From Dactylosporangium sp. AC04546 (GTDB taxonomy: Bacteria; Actinomycetota; Actinomycetes; Mycobacteriales; Micromonosporaceae), in assembly GCF_022095675.1 (NCBI RefSeq), contig NZ_JAHYSG010000043.1, positions 27,544 to 91,543 on the forward strand: a stretch of 64,000 bases of DNA. The letters run 5' to 3'. The translations under genes and the position numbers were made by a program. The notes below the pieces were generated by a model that did no database searches, was not told where the DNA came from, and saw only the letters and a program-made list of their open reading frames with translations. Position 1 is the first letter of the stretch. The number at the start of each line of letters is the position of its first letter. Of this stretch, positions 42,442 through 50,559 are shown in pieces.

Positions 42442-42469
42442 GCGGGCCCGCAGTACCACGGAGGAAGCT

Positions 42470-43318
42470 GTGGCCGAACGGCTCAAGGCCGACTGCAGTC
42501 GCTGTTTCGGCCTGTGCTGCGTGGCGCCGGCGTTCGCGCGGTCCAGTGACTTCGCGATCGACAAGCCGGCCGGGCGCGAGTGCCCGAACCTCGGCGACGG
42601 CTTCGGCTGCGGCATCCACGTTTCCCTGCGGGAGCGGGGGTTCGCGGGCTGCACGGTGTACGACTGTTTCGGCGCCGGTCAGCAGGTGGCGCAGGTGACG
42701 TTCGGCGGCCGCGACTGGCGCACCGAACCGTCGTCGGCCGCGTCGATGTTCGCCGCCTTCACGGTGATGCGGCAGCTGCATGAGCTGCTCTGGTACCTCG
42801 GGGAAGCCCGCAGCCTCCCCGTCCCCGCGACGCTGGCCGCCGCCCTGGACGCCGCGCTGGCGGACACGGACGCACTGACGTCCCTCGACGCCGTCGCATT
42901 GGCGGCGGTCGACGTCGAGGCACACCGGCAGCGCTGCGTGCCGCTGCTGCGCGAGGCGAGCGAGGTGGCCCGCGCCGGCTACCGCGCCGCACCCCTCCCG
43001 CCGGACCTGATGGGCGCGAACCTCCGCGGGGCGGACCTGCGCGGCGCCGCCCTGCGGGGCGCGCTGCTGGTCGGCGCGGACCTGCGCCGAGCGGACCTGC
43101 GGGCCGCGGACGTGATCGGCGCGGACCTGCGCGGCGCGGACGTGCGGGGCGCACGGCTCGACGGCACGCTGTTCCTGATCCAGTCCCAGCTCGACGCGTC
43201 CCGCGGCGACGCCGCGACGACGATTCCGGCCCGCCTGACCCGCCCCGCCCACTGGGCACCATCGGGGGCAGCGCCGCCCGGGCGCACTCCAGGGAAGCGG
43301 ACTGCCCGTCGCCGTTGA
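42470..43318 (+). CDS. YkgJ-type cysteine cluster protein fused to pentapeptide repeats
   Basis: 282 residues from GTG 42470, preceded by GGAGGAAG. Residues ~8-75 hold a YkgJ/Fe-S-like cysteine cluster: CSRCFGLCCVAPAF, ECPNLGDGFGCGIH and GCTVYDCFGAG. Residues ~85-175 are helical. Residues ~182-235 are about ten pentapeptide repeats (LMGANLRGADLRGAALRGAL... ADLRGADVRGARLDGTLF), a right-handed beta-helix that can mimic DNA in Qnr/MfpA proteins. The short repeat block may only be a protein interaction surface. Separated from rbpA by a terminator. Confidence 0.82.
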   Translation: MAERLKADCSRCFGLCCVAPAFARSSDFAIDKPAGRECPNLGDGFGCGIHVSLRERGFAGCTVYDCFGAGQQVAQVTFGGRDWRTEPSSAASMFAAFTVMRQLHELLWYLGEARSLPVPATLAAALDAALADTDALTSLDAVALAAVDVEAHRQRCVPLLREASEVARAGYRAAPLPPDLMGANLRGADLRGAALRGALLVGADLRRADLRAADVIGADLRGADVRGARLDGTLFLIQSQLDASRGDAATTIPARLTRPAHWAPSGAAPPGRTPGKRTARRR

Positions 43319-43322
43319 CGGG

Positions 43323-43655
43323 TCAGGGAGTCACGGCGGATTCCACCGTCCGGTGGACCGGGATCGGTGGGGTCAGTCCGACCGTGGTGAGCAGCCGTTG
43401 CATGAACGGTCTCGGGGCGGCCAGGCGTAGGTAGCCGCCGGCCGCGACGCAGGTGCTGTGGGTGTACGCGAGCGTGCCCAGGCCGATCGAGTCGCAGAAC
43501 TCGACGCCGCCGAGGTCGACGACGATGCGGCTGGCGCCGGCGTCGAGCAGGTCTTCCAGGGCGCCGCGCAGCCGGGGGGCTGTGTCCACGTCGATCGCTC
43601 CTCGCACGGTGACCAGCGCGACGTCGCTGGAGGGGTTTGTCACGGTCACATCCAT
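43323..43655 (-). CDS. STAS-domain anti-sigma factor antagonist
   Basis: 110 residues from ATG 43655 (MDVTVTNPSSDVALVTVRGAIDVDTAPRLRGALEDLL). The phospho-acceptor loop is VEFCDSIGLGTLAY, with Ser ~59 as the probable phosphorylation site, as in SpoIIAA/RsbV/BldG relatives. It likely takes part in a partner-switching pathway that frees a stress sigma factor. No anti-sigma kinase gene is adjacent. Confidence 0.9.
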   Translation of the reverse strand: MDVTVTNPSSDVALVTVRGAIDVDTAPRLRGALEDLLDAGASRIVVDLGGVEFCDSIGLGTLAYTHSTCVAAGGYLRLAAPRPFMQRLLTTVGLTPPIPVHRTVESAVTP

Positions 43656-43766
43656 ACCCTCATGCTCGCCCCACCCGGAGCCCCGCGCAGGGACGGAAAG
43701 TCCGTCGTGCGACCACAAGCCGCCAGAGGGCCGCAAGCGCGGAAATCGGAAGGAGTCAACGGCAGT

Positions 43767-44936
43767 GTGTCCGTTACCGTAAGGCCGGTGTTCGGTCCCC
43801 TTGCCCGGCTGTTGACGGCCGCCACCCTCGCCCGCACGGCCGACTCGGGTGGGGCGGTGGTGGCGGTCCTCGCGTCGGTGCACGCGTACGGCGGGCCGGC
43901 CCGGGGCGCCCTGGCCATGGCCGCGTTGCTGGTGCCGCAGCTGGCCGCGGGGCCGTTCGTGGGGCTGATCACCGACCGTGCCCGCAATCCGCGGCTGGTG
44001 CATGCCGGGTTCGCGGGGGTGTTCGGTGTCGCGCTCGGTGGGGTGCTGTTGCTGCTCGGCCACGCCCCGATGCCGTTGGTGCTCGCGCTGGCGCTGGTCG
44101 CGGGGTGCTGCGGGCCGATGGTGTTCGGTGGGCTGTCGAGCCGGCTCGACGACGTGGTGGTCAAGGAGCGGCAGGCCCGGGCGCGGGGGCTGGACGCAGC
44201 GACGTACAACGTGGCGGAGATCGCCGGGCCGGCCGTCGCGGCGGGGCTGGCGGCCGCGGTACTGCTGCTGAGTGTGGGTGGTAGGCCGCACCGGACGCGG
44301 GACGCGCGGTTCGTCGACGACCTGCGGGACGGGTTCCGGGCCGTTGTCGTGGACCGGGTGCTGCGGGCCGTGACCGTGGCGACCGTGTTTCAGGCGTTCG
44401 GGTTGGGCATCCTGACGCCGGTGGCGGTGCTGCTGGGTGCCCGGTCGGGCCATGCGGCCGGTGGCGGGTTGCTGGTGACGGCGCTGGGGGTCGGTGCGCT
44501 CGCGGGGTCGCTGCTGGTGGCGCGGCACCCGCCGCGGTGGCCGGCGCATCGGGTGGTGTTCGGGTGTCTGGCGGCGTGTGGCGCGGCCCTGGCGGCGGTG
44601 CCGTTCACCTCGTCGTGGCCGGTGCTGGTCGGGCTGTTCGCCGTTGCCGGGTTCTTCGACGGTCCCCTGCTGGCGTCGGTGCTGCAGGTGCGTGCGACCC
44701 GGGCCCCGGCCCACACCCGCACGCAGGTGTTCACGCTGGGCGCCGGGTTGAAGCTGACCGGTGCGGCGGTGGGTGCGGCGTCGTTCTCGCTGTTCGCGGA
44801 CGCGCCGGTCGCGGTCGTGGCGGCGGTCCTGGCCGGCAGCCAGCTGCTGGCCGCCGTGGTCGGCGTCGTGCTGCTCGCGGCCCGGCCGAGGCCCGTCGCC
44901 GAACCCGCGCCGGCGCAGCCCGCCTCACCGGCCTGA
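43767..44936 (+). CDS. MFS transporter
   Basis: 389 residues from GTG 43767 (AGGAG at 43751-43755); GTG 43788 is an alternative behind a TACCGT box. About 12 TM helices: FGPLARLLTAATLARTADSGGAVVAVLA, LVPQLAAGPFVGLITDRARNPRLVH (a motif A-like loop), GLDAATYNVAEIAGPAVAAGLAA, VFQAFGLGILTPVAVLLGA and TLGAGLKLTGAAVGAASFSLFA. The ITDRARNPR loop and overall design suggest the actinobacterial EntS-like group. Substrate unknown. Confidence 0.85.
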   Translation: MSVTVRPVFGPLARLLTAATLARTADSGGAVVAVLASVHAYGGPARGALAMAALLVPQLAAGPFVGLITDRARNPRLVHAGFAGVFGVALGGVLLLLGHAPMPLVLALALVAGCCGPMVFGGLSSRLDDVVVKERQARARGLDAATYNVAEIAGPAVAAGLAAAVLLLSVGGRPHRTRDARFVDDLRDGFRAVVVDRVLRAVTVATVFQAFGLGILTPVAVLLGARSGHAAGGGLLVTALGVGALAGSLLVARHPPRWPAHRVVFGCLAACGAALAAVPFTSSWPVLVGLFAVAGFFDGPLLASVLQVRATRAPAHTRTQVFTLGAGLKLTGAAVGAASFSLFADAPVAVVAAVLAGSQLLAAVVGVVLLAARPRPVAEPAPAQPASPA

Positions 44937-44957
44937 CCCGCGCGGTGCGGCGGTCGT

Positions 44958-46106
44958 TCACCCGCGCAGCCGCGCGTTGAGCCGGGCGGCCTGACGCGTG
45001 AGATGGTCGCGTTCGGCGAGGTTGGACGCCGCCCGGGCGGCGTCGGCGTACAGCCGGGCCGCGGTCACCGGGTCGCCGTCGCGCTCGTGCAGGTACGCCG
45101 CGGCGGCGGTGTGGCGGGGCAGGGCGGGGTCGAGCTCGGCCAGGGCCGCCAGTCCGGCCCGCGGGCCGTCGGCCTCACCGACCGCGACGGCCCGGTTGAG
45201 CCGGGCCACGGGGCTGTCGGTCAGGCGTACCAGCTCGTCGTACCACTCGACGATCTGTACCCAGTCGGTCTCCTCGGCCGTGCGGGCATCCGCGTGCAGC
45301 GCGGCGATGGCCGCCTGCGCCTGGAACTCTCCCAGCCGGTCGCGGGCGAGGGCGGCCTGCAGCACGTCGACGCCCTCGGTGATCAGGCGGGTGTCCCACC
45401 GGCCGCGGTCCTGCTCGGCGAGCGGTACGAGGCTGCCGTCGGGGCGGGTGCGCGCCGGGCGCCGCGCGTGGTGCAGCAGCATCAGCGCCAGCAGGCCCGC
45501 CGCCTCCTCGTGCTTGGTCATGACCGCCAGCTGCCGGGTGAGCCGGATCGCCTCGCCGGCGAGGTCGACCTCGCCGGAGTAGCCCTCGTTGAAGACGAGG
45601 TAGAGCACTCGCAGCACCGTGGCGAGGTCACCGGGCTGGTTGAACCGGATGCCGGAGACGGTCCGCTTGGCCCGGCTGATCCGCTGCGCCATCGTCGCCT
45701 CCGGTACCAGGTAGGCCTGCGCGATCTGGCGCGTGGTCAGGCCGCCGACCGCGCGCAGCGTGAGCGCGACCGCCGAGGCCGGGGTCAGCGACGGATGCGC
45801 GCACAGGAAGTACAGCTGCAGCGTGTCGTCCACCGCCGTGACCGGTCCGGGTGCGAGCTCGGCGCGGGCAAGCTCCTCACGCTGCCGCCGGGAGGCCTCG
45901 GCGCGGGCGGCGTCGAGGAACTTGCGCCACGCCACGGTGATCAGCCAGCCCTGGGGGTCGCGCGGCCGGTCCTGCGGCCACACCCGGACCGCTTCGATCA
46001 GGGCGTCCTGCACGGCGTCCTCGGCCGCCGCGAAGTCTGCTCCGCGGCGCACGAGGACGGCGATCACTGTGGGGGTGAGGGTCCGCAGCAGGGCCGCGTC
46101 CACCAT
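44958..46106 (-). CDS. ECF42-type RNA polymerase sigma factor with C-terminal extension
   Basis: 382 residues. Region 2 at ~15-75 (RRGADFAAAEDAVQDALIEAVRVWP...PQGWLITVAWRKFLDAARAE) and region 4 at ~105-160 (SAVALTLRAVGGLTTRQIAQAYLVPEATMAQRISRAKRTV). A long helical C-terminal part of ~220 residues with TPR-like helices follows (DRDRLGEFQAQAAIAALHAD, SPVARLNRAVAVGEADGPRAGLAAL), the hallmark of the ECF42 group. The adjacent upstream gene encodes a DGPF protein, the constant partner of this group, so no classical anti-sigma factor is expected. Confidence 0.94.
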   Translation of the reverse strand: MVDAALLRTLTPTVIAVLVRRGADFAAAEDAVQDALIEAVRVWPQDRPRDPQGWLITVAWRKFLDAARAEASRRQREELARAELAPGPVTAVDDTLQLYFLCAHPSLTPASAVALTLRAVGGLTTRQIAQAYLVPEATMAQRISRAKRTVSGIRFNQPGDLATVLRVLYLVFNEGYSGEVDLAGEAIRLTRQLAVMTKHEEAAGLLALMLLHHARRPARTRPDGSLVPLAEQDRGRWDTRLITEGVDVLQAALARDRLGEFQAQAAIAALHADARTAEETDWVQIVEWYDELVRLTDSPVARLNRAVAVGEADGPRAGLAALAELDPALPRHTAAAAYLHERDGDPVTAARLYADAARAASNLAERDHLTRQAARLNARLRG

Positions 46107-46108
46107 GG

Positions 46109-46516
46109 TCACTCCGTGATGGTCGGGGGTGCGGTCATGAACGGTCGCACCTCGAGCCACTCGTTGATCGGCTTGCCGCCCGCACCCGGCGCCGCGGACA
46201 GCTCGCCCGCCAGCTCCAGCGCCCGCGCGTAGCTGTCGACGTCGATCACCATCCACCCGGCGATCAGGTCCTTCGTCTCCACGAACGGGCCGTCGGTGAC
46301 CGGCGGCCGGCCCGGGCCGTCGGAGCGGACGAACGTGCCCTCCGGCAGCAGCGCCTGGGCGTCGACGAACTCGCCGGTGGCCTCGAGCCGCGCGGCGAAG
46401 TCGTCCATGTACTGCAGGTGGGCCGAGAGCTCCTCCGGCGTCCACTGGTCCATCGGCACGTCGTTGACCGCCGCCGGCGCGCCACGGTAGTGCTTGAGCA
46501 GCAGGTACTTGGCCAT
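46109..46516 (-). CDS. DGPF-domain (YCII-related) protein, ECF42 partner
   Basis: 135 residues from ATG 46516 (MAKYLLLKHYRGAPAAVND), RBS GAGGAGAA. The eponymous motif is PPVTDGPFVETKDLIAGWMVIDVDSYARALELA. Such ferredoxin-like YCII proteins are genetically tied to ECF42 sigma factors and often belong to their regulon. It ends 2 nt before the sigma factor start, giving an operon DGPF-sigma. Confidence 0.93.
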   Translation of the reverse strand: MAKYLLLKHYRGAPAAVNDVPMDQWTPEELSAHLQYMDDFAARLEATGEFVDAQALLPEGTFVRSDGPGRPPVTDGPFVETKDLIAGWMVIDVDSYARALELAGELSAAPGAGGKPINEWLEVRPFMTAPPTITE

Positions 46517-46556
46517 CAGGTTCTCCTCGATGCGGTACGGCCCGGTCTGGCCGTGT

Positions 46557-47084
46557 TCACCCCTGGGACGCAGCCGCGTGTGGGATCTCGACATCCCGCC
46601 GCTCGGCGCGCTGGCGGATCAGCTCCTCGACCGCACTCGGCAGCGTCGTCTCGAAGTCGATCAGCTTCGCCCACGTCGGGGTCACCACGATGCGGACCAT
46701 GCCGTCGTACAGCGAGCGCACCTCCGCCTCCCACTCGACCCGCTGCTCGGGCGTCATCTGGTAGGTCCCGTTCATCGCGAGGTACTCCTCCGGGATGCCC
46801 TCGACCACGTCCAGTTCCGCGCGGCCGCGCAGGAGCAGGATCTTGGGCGGGTGTACCTCGGTGTCGATGGTGAGGGCGACCATGGGGTTCGCGCGCAGGG
46901 CGTGGAGTTTCGGGGCGTTCGTCGTCGTGCACAGCACGATCTGCGCGCCGTTCCAGGTGAACGCGATCGGGATGCTGCGGGGTGTGCCGTCCTTGGCGAC
47001 GTAGGCCAGCCGGGTCAGGTCGCGGGCCAACAGTTCCCGGCTGAGCGGCCGGTTCAGGACCTCGGTGATCTCGTCCGGTTGCAT
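46557..47084 (-). CDS. pyridoxamine 5'-phosphate oxidase-fold (PPOX) protein
   Basis: 175 residues from ATG 47084 (MQPDEITEVLNRPLSRELLARDLTRLAYVAKDGTPRSIPIAFTWNG). Split-barrel features: QIVLCTTTNAPKLHALRANPMVALTIDTE and ILLLRGRAELD. It belongs to the FMN/F420-dependent PPOX superfamily; F420 use is common in this phylum but cannot be shown here. It ends 40 nt before the DGPF gene and may be part of the ECF42 regulon. Confidence 0.88.
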   Translation of the reverse strand: MQPDEITEVLNRPLSRELLARDLTRLAYVAKDGTPRSIPIAFTWNGAQIVLCTTTNAPKLHALRANPMVALTIDTEVHPPKILLLRGRAELDVVEGIPEEYLAMNGTYQMTPEQRVEWEAEVRSLYDGMVRIVVTPTWAKLIDFETTLPSAVEELIRQRAERRDVEIPHAAASQG

Positions 47085-47186
47085 GGCTGTTCCTCCGTGT
47101 CGTCTTTCTCGATCGTGGCTGCCTCCGGGACGGAGCCGGTGCCGCGTTCTCGACACACCCACTCAACCAGGCACCAACATCGGAGC

Positions 47187-47215
47187 GGGCGGCCCCCCAT
47201 GTTGGGGGGCCGCCC
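47187..47215. terminator. strong bidirectional hairpin terminator
   Basis: GGGCGGCCCCCC (47187-47198) and GGGGGGCCGCCC (47204-47215) form a perfect 12-bp stem with loop ATGTT. It lies 24 nt downstream of the secreted-protein gene (minus). No T-tract, as usual in high-GC actinobacteria. Confidence 0.8.
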
Positions 47216-47239
47216 GGTTCGGCGCGGGTGCCGGTGTGA

Positions 47240-47608
47240 CTAGCGGTGCCCGCCGTGGCGCCGGTAGTCGTGGGCGACCAGCACGTTGGTGCCCTTGCGG
47301 TTGATGCGGTAGCAGTCGTAGTCGTCGAAGTCGCCGTGCCACACGCCGATCTTCCCGGCCCAGGTGCAGGACTTCTTGTTCGGGAAGTACCCGACCGTCC
47401 AGTGCCGGTCGCCGCCCCCGCGGTGGCGACCGGCGTTGTTGCCGGGCCCGTTGTTCGGGCCGTTGTCGTGCGGGCCGGGCTTCGCGACCGTGGTCCGCTC
47501 GGCCTGGGTGGTCGCGGCCGAGGCCGCGGCGGCGTTCATGCCGAGGACCGCGCCCGCGGCCAGGGTCATGCCCGCCAGGGCCAGGATCCGTTGGGTGTTT
47601 CGCATCAT
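47240..47608 (-). CDS. small secreted basic protein
   Basis: 122 residues from ATG 47608 (a second ATG at 47605). Signal peptide MMRNTQRILALAGMTLAAGAVLGMNAAAASAA (~1-32). The mature part has an Asn/Gly/Pro-rich linker (PHDNGPNNGPGNNAGRHRGGG) and a compact domain with two Cys (KKSCTWAGKIGVWHGDFDDYDC) that can form one disulfide. The domain resembles short extracellular proteins of actinomycetes with a W-x-G-x-F core. Function unknown. A perfect hairpin terminator follows. Confidence 0.8.
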   Translation of the reverse strand: MMRNTQRILALAGMTLAAGAVLGMNAAAASAATTQAERTTVAKPGPHDNGPNNGPGNNAGRHRGGGDRHWTVGYFPNKKSCTWAGKIGVWHGDFDDYDCYRINRKGTNVLVAHDYRRHGGHR

Positions 47609-47727
47609 GGTGACTCCCCCTCGTGTCGTGATGACGCGATTACAGTATGTAGCGAAACGCCACAATGTTCGCGAAACACCTCAACCGTTCAGTCAGATGA
47701 TGCGCACCAAAAGACCCCCCGATACCC

Positions 47728-48201
47728 CTACAAACCGGGCAGTCGTCGGACCAGGACCGTGCCGCCGACGGTGAACGGCTCCCGGTCCGTGACCTCGAAC
47801 CCGCACCGCAGATAGGCCGTCATCGCCGCGTCGTTCCCGGCGGCGACCTCCAGCTCGACGACCGCCGAACCGTACTCGCCGGCCCACCCGGCGACGGCGT
47901 CGACGAGCGCCGCGGCGACCCGCCGGCCCCGCGCCCCGGGTGTCACCCACATGCTGATCAGGTGGGTGACGTCGGGTTCGGCGGTGCTGACCCAGGACCC
48001 GGCGATGCCGAGCGGGTCCCCGTCGTCGCCGAACGCGCAGAAGTACGCGCCGGGGTGGGGCCAGTCGCGCCACTCGTGCTCGGAGCGGTGCTCCTCCCGC
48101 GCGTACGTACTCGCGAACGCCGATGGGCTGTCCTTGAGCGCGGCCAGGCGCAGGTCCCGTTTGAGCTGCCAGTCGTCACCGTTGAGCGGTCGCACGTCCA
48201 C
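47728..48201 (-). CDS. GNAT-family N-acetyltransferase
   Basis: 157 residues. The fold is clear: MDVRPLNGDDWQLKRDLRLAALKDSPSAFASTYAREE, then GIAGSWVSTAEPDVTHLISMWVTPGARGRRVAAALVDAVAGWA (acetyl-CoA pyrophosphate loop, here GARGRRV) and VELEVAAGNDAAMTAYLRCGFEVTDREPF. The beginning matches the group annotated from resistance-type acetyltransferases, but the acceptor is unknown. Monocistronic as far as seen. Confidence 0.92.
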   Translation of the reverse strand: MDVRPLNGDDWQLKRDLRLAALKDSPSAFASTYAREEHRSEHEWRDWPHPGAYFCAFGDDGDPLGIAGSWVSTAEPDVTHLISMWVTPGARGRRVAAALVDAVAGWAGEYGSAVVELEVAAGNDAAMTAYLRCGFEVTDREPFTVGGTVLVRRLPGL

Positions 48202-48249
48202 GGGTGGACCTTGCCAACTGACCCGCCGGGCCGCAACCGGATATCAATG

Positions 48250-48807
48250 TCAGGTGATGGCTCGGTCCGTGTCGAGCTGCTGCAGGACCGGCCCGACGAG
48301 GTCACTGAGGTCCCGGACGAGCACGGTGACGGCCCGTTCCGCGGCGGCGGCGATGTCCTCGGCGCTGTCGGTCCGCTCCGGCGCGACCGGCAGGCCCTCC
48401 AGGGGCAGCGGCGCCTCGATGAGCAGGGTGGCCCGCAGGTGCGGGTGGCGGCTGAGGTCCCGGTCGGCGGGCTGGACGAACTGCCCGAACAGTTCGGGCC
48501 AGCCGCGCCAGCCGCGGTCACGCCACCAGGACCGGTTGGTGGTGAGCTCGGCCGGCAGGGGTGAGACGAGCTCGACGCGGGCGGTGAGGCCGCCGTCGAA
48601 CGGGTTGCGGCTGCAGGTGGCGGTGAGGACGCGCCGGTGCCAGCGCGCGTAGCCGGGGTCGAGGACGGGCGGGGTGGCGAGGATCCAGGCGGCACACGCG
48701 AACGAGACGGGTGCGATGTCGCCGAGGGCCTCGGCGAACAGGCCCACGCCGGTGGTGACGCGCTGCCGATACCGGTCGTGGTCGCGGTCGACCCAGAACG
48801 TCTTCAC
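48250..48807 (-). CDS. hypothetical protein, 185 aa
   Basis: GTG 48807 (VKTFWVDRDHDRYRQRVTTGVGLFAEALGD). Mixed alpha/beta soluble protein with several Trp (WILATPP, YARWHRRVL, RSWWRDRGWRGWPELFGQF) and a helical C-terminus (EDIAAAAERAVTVLVRDLSDLVGPVLQQLD). No known family recognised. It follows the DUF4037 gene by 5 nt, so it is the last member of the FxsA / kinase-like / DUF4037 transcript. Confidence 0.75.
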   Translation of the reverse strand: MKTFWVDRDHDRYRQRVTTGVGLFAEALGDIAPVSFACAAWILATPPVLDPGYARWHRRVLTATCSRNPFDGGLTARVELVSPLPAELTTNRSWWRDRGWRGWPELFGQFVQPADRDLSRHPHLRATLLIEAPLPLEGLPVAPERTDSAEDIAAAAERAVTVLVRDLSDLVGPVLQQLDTDRAIT

Positions 48808-48812
48808 CGCTC

Positions 48813-49931
48813 CTAAGCTATCCCGCCGGGCGGCCCGCCCGGGGCCGGTCCGCGCAGGGCTGAATACGCCGCCGCCATGATCGCCTGGCAGAGGGCGGGG
48901 CGCATGAGGACGTCGGTGCTGTCGGTGTACTGGTCGACCCCGCCGATGAGCGGCAGCCCGGTCAGGGCGGGGTCGGTGATGCGGTCGGTGAGGGCGGCAG
49001 CGAACCGGCCGGCGTCGATGACCTCGTAGGGCCGGTCGTGGAACCCGCGCCGGGTCGCCGCGACCGCGGCCGCGAGCGGCAGCGTGTTCTGGGCGCGTCC
49101 GGCGGCCTCGTAGGCGTCGGGCAGCCGGTCCGGGTCGCCGACCGGCCAGCCGAGGCCGAGCCGGGCCCAGGCGGTGCCGAGCCATTTGCTGTACGGCGGG
49201 TACCGGCGGTGCAGCAGCAGCCCGAGCCGCATCAGCGCACGGGTGAGCCGGGCCGTCAGGACGTGCCGCCCGAGCGGGTCACCGGCCTCGGCGGCGCGGC
49301 CGACGAACGCCTCCTCCTGCGCGATGAGGGTCCACTGGGCGGCGAGCAGGTACCGCCACACGTCGTCGGGATACCAGGCAAGCCGCTCCCGCAGCGCGGT
49401 CAGCTCGCCGGGGCCGTCGTGGTACACCGCGCCGGCGGTCGTCTCCAGCAGCAGCTGCGCCGGCGTGCCCAGCCACTCGACGGCGGTACGCGGGCCGCCG
49501 CGCACCGCGAGCTGGGCCTCGCTGAAGTCGGCGACGGTGGTGACGTCGACGCGGTGGCGGATCGGCGGCCCGGCGACGGGGGTCATGACCTGGACCCGTT
49601 CGCCGGGCGGTGCGAAGTTCGTCGGCCAGCCCCGCACCGCCGCCGGCAGTCGCTCGCTCAGCAGCGCGCCGATCGCGGGGGCGTGGTGCGCGTCGGCGGG
49701 GTCGACGAACAGGGTGAGGCGGGGTCCCCAGTCGTGGTCGGTCGAGCGGGCCGAGTCGTAGCCGAGGACCTCGGAGCCGGCGCCGATGCGGGCGGCGGCG
49801 TGCGGCAGCCCCGGGTAGGCGGCGTCGAGCAGCGGCCGGACCGCCTCCGCGTAGAAGATGCCACACAGCTCGAGACCGGGCAGAAACTCCGGCAACTCCG
49901 GCAACTCCGGCAATTCGGGCAACTCAGGCAT
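48813..49931 (-). CDS. DUF4037 nucleotidyltransferase-like protein
   Basis: 372 residues from ATG 49931. N-terminal tandem MPELPELPELPELPEF (9-bp DNA repeat), then the nucleotidyltransferase-like active site AARIGAGSEVLGYDSARSTDHDWGPRLTLFVD (GS...DxD) and the DUF4037 core (VEWLGTPAQLLLETTAGAVYHDG, RYLLAAQWTLIAQEEAFVGRAAEAGD, PYSKWLGTAWARLGL). The family is related to MNT/kanamycin-type nucleotidyltransferases; a small-molecule or protein AMPylation role is possible but unproven. Its start overlaps the end of the kinase-like gene. Confidence 0.88.
   Translation of the reverse strand: MPELPELPELPELPEFLPGLELCGIFYAEAVRPLLDAAYPGLPHAAARIGAGSEVLGYDSARSTDHDWGPRLTLFVDPADAHHAPAIGALLSERLPAAVRGWPTNFAPPGERVQVMTPVAGPPIRHRVDVTTVADFSEAQLAVRGGPRTAVEWLGTPAQLLLETTAGAVYHDGPGELTALRERLAWYPDDVWRYLLAAQWTLIAQEEAFVGRAAEAGDPLGRHVLTARLTRALMRLGLLLHRRYPPYSKWLGTAWARLGLGWPVGDPDRLPDAYEAAGRAQNTLPLAAAVAATRRGFHDRPYEVIDAGRFAAALTDRITDPALTGLPLIGGVDQYTDSTDVLMRPALCQAIMAAAYSALRGPAPGGPPGGIA
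49885..49929 (-). repeat. 9-bp tandem repeat at the DUF4037 start
   Basis: Five units of AACTCCGGC (plus strand; the last two are AATTCGGGC and AACTCAGGC) encode the repeated Pro-Glu-Leu at the N-terminus. The end of the preceding kinase-like gene (stop 49924-49926) also lies inside the repeat. Confidence 0.7.
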
Positions 49932-50559
49932 CCAGCACGAGGGCTGGGTGCCGCGGGTCGTCGGCCCGCACGACCAGGTCGGCCTGGTACTGCGGCATGA
50001 CCTCGTCGCGGTAGCGCGTGTAGGCCGGCAGCGTCCACTGCGCCTCGGGCGGGGTACGCCGGGCCAGGGCCGCGTCGGACTGGGTGAGGTGCACGGTGAC
50101 GTCGAAGTCGAGGCCGGCGCCGAGCAGCAGGGCGCCGGTGACGACGACGACCCCGCCGTCGGGGACGTCGACGTAGGCGGCGCGGGTGGCCCGGTCGGTG
50201 GCCGGGTCACGCAGCGACGGCAGGACCCGCCCGGCGCCGCCGGGCCCCGCCGGGGCGAGAACCTCGCGGGTGAGGGCGGCCAGGTCGAGCCAGTCCTCGT
50301 AGAACGCGTCGGGGTTGGTCTTGCCCCGCTCGAACCTGAGCGAGTTGGCCCGCCAGAACCCGTCGGCGGGCACGTGCAACGCCCACCCGCCGCGCTGGCG
50401 GACCGCGGTCACGAGCCGCTCGGCGAGATCGGCGCCGCCGGCGGTCGGCGGCCCGTCGACGGCGACCCGCGGCCGGACGGCGAGCGCCGGGTCGAGCCGG
50501 TCGATGCGGGTGACGAGGTCGGCGATGAGCGCGTCGAGGCTGATCGGGTGGGCTTTCAC
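49924..50559 (-). CDS. uridine-kinase-like protein with degenerate P-loop
   Basis: 211 residues. The fold and neighbours match the uridine/cytidine-kinase-like actinobacterial family (VAVDGPPTAGGADLAERLVTAVRQRGGWALHVPADGFWR, YEDWLDLAALTREVLAPAG, VVVVTGALLLGAGLDFDVTVHL). However, where homologues have GPxxAGKTT the sequence here is GPPTAGGADLA, so the Walker A Lys and Ser/Thr are missing. Either it has lost kinase activity or uses another phosphate-binding mode. ATG 50559 overlaps the FxsA stop (ATGA). Confidence 0.8.
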   Translation of the reverse strand: MKAHPISLDALIADLVTRIDRLDPALAVRPRVAVDGPPTAGGADLAERLVTAVRQRGGWALHVPADGFWRANSLRFERGKTNPDAFYEDWLDLAALTREVLAPAGPGGAGRVLPSLRDPATDRATRAAYVDVPDGGVVVVTGALLLGAGLDFDVTVHLTQSDAALARRTPPEAQWTLPAYTRYRDEVMPQYQADLVVRADDPRHPALVLDA

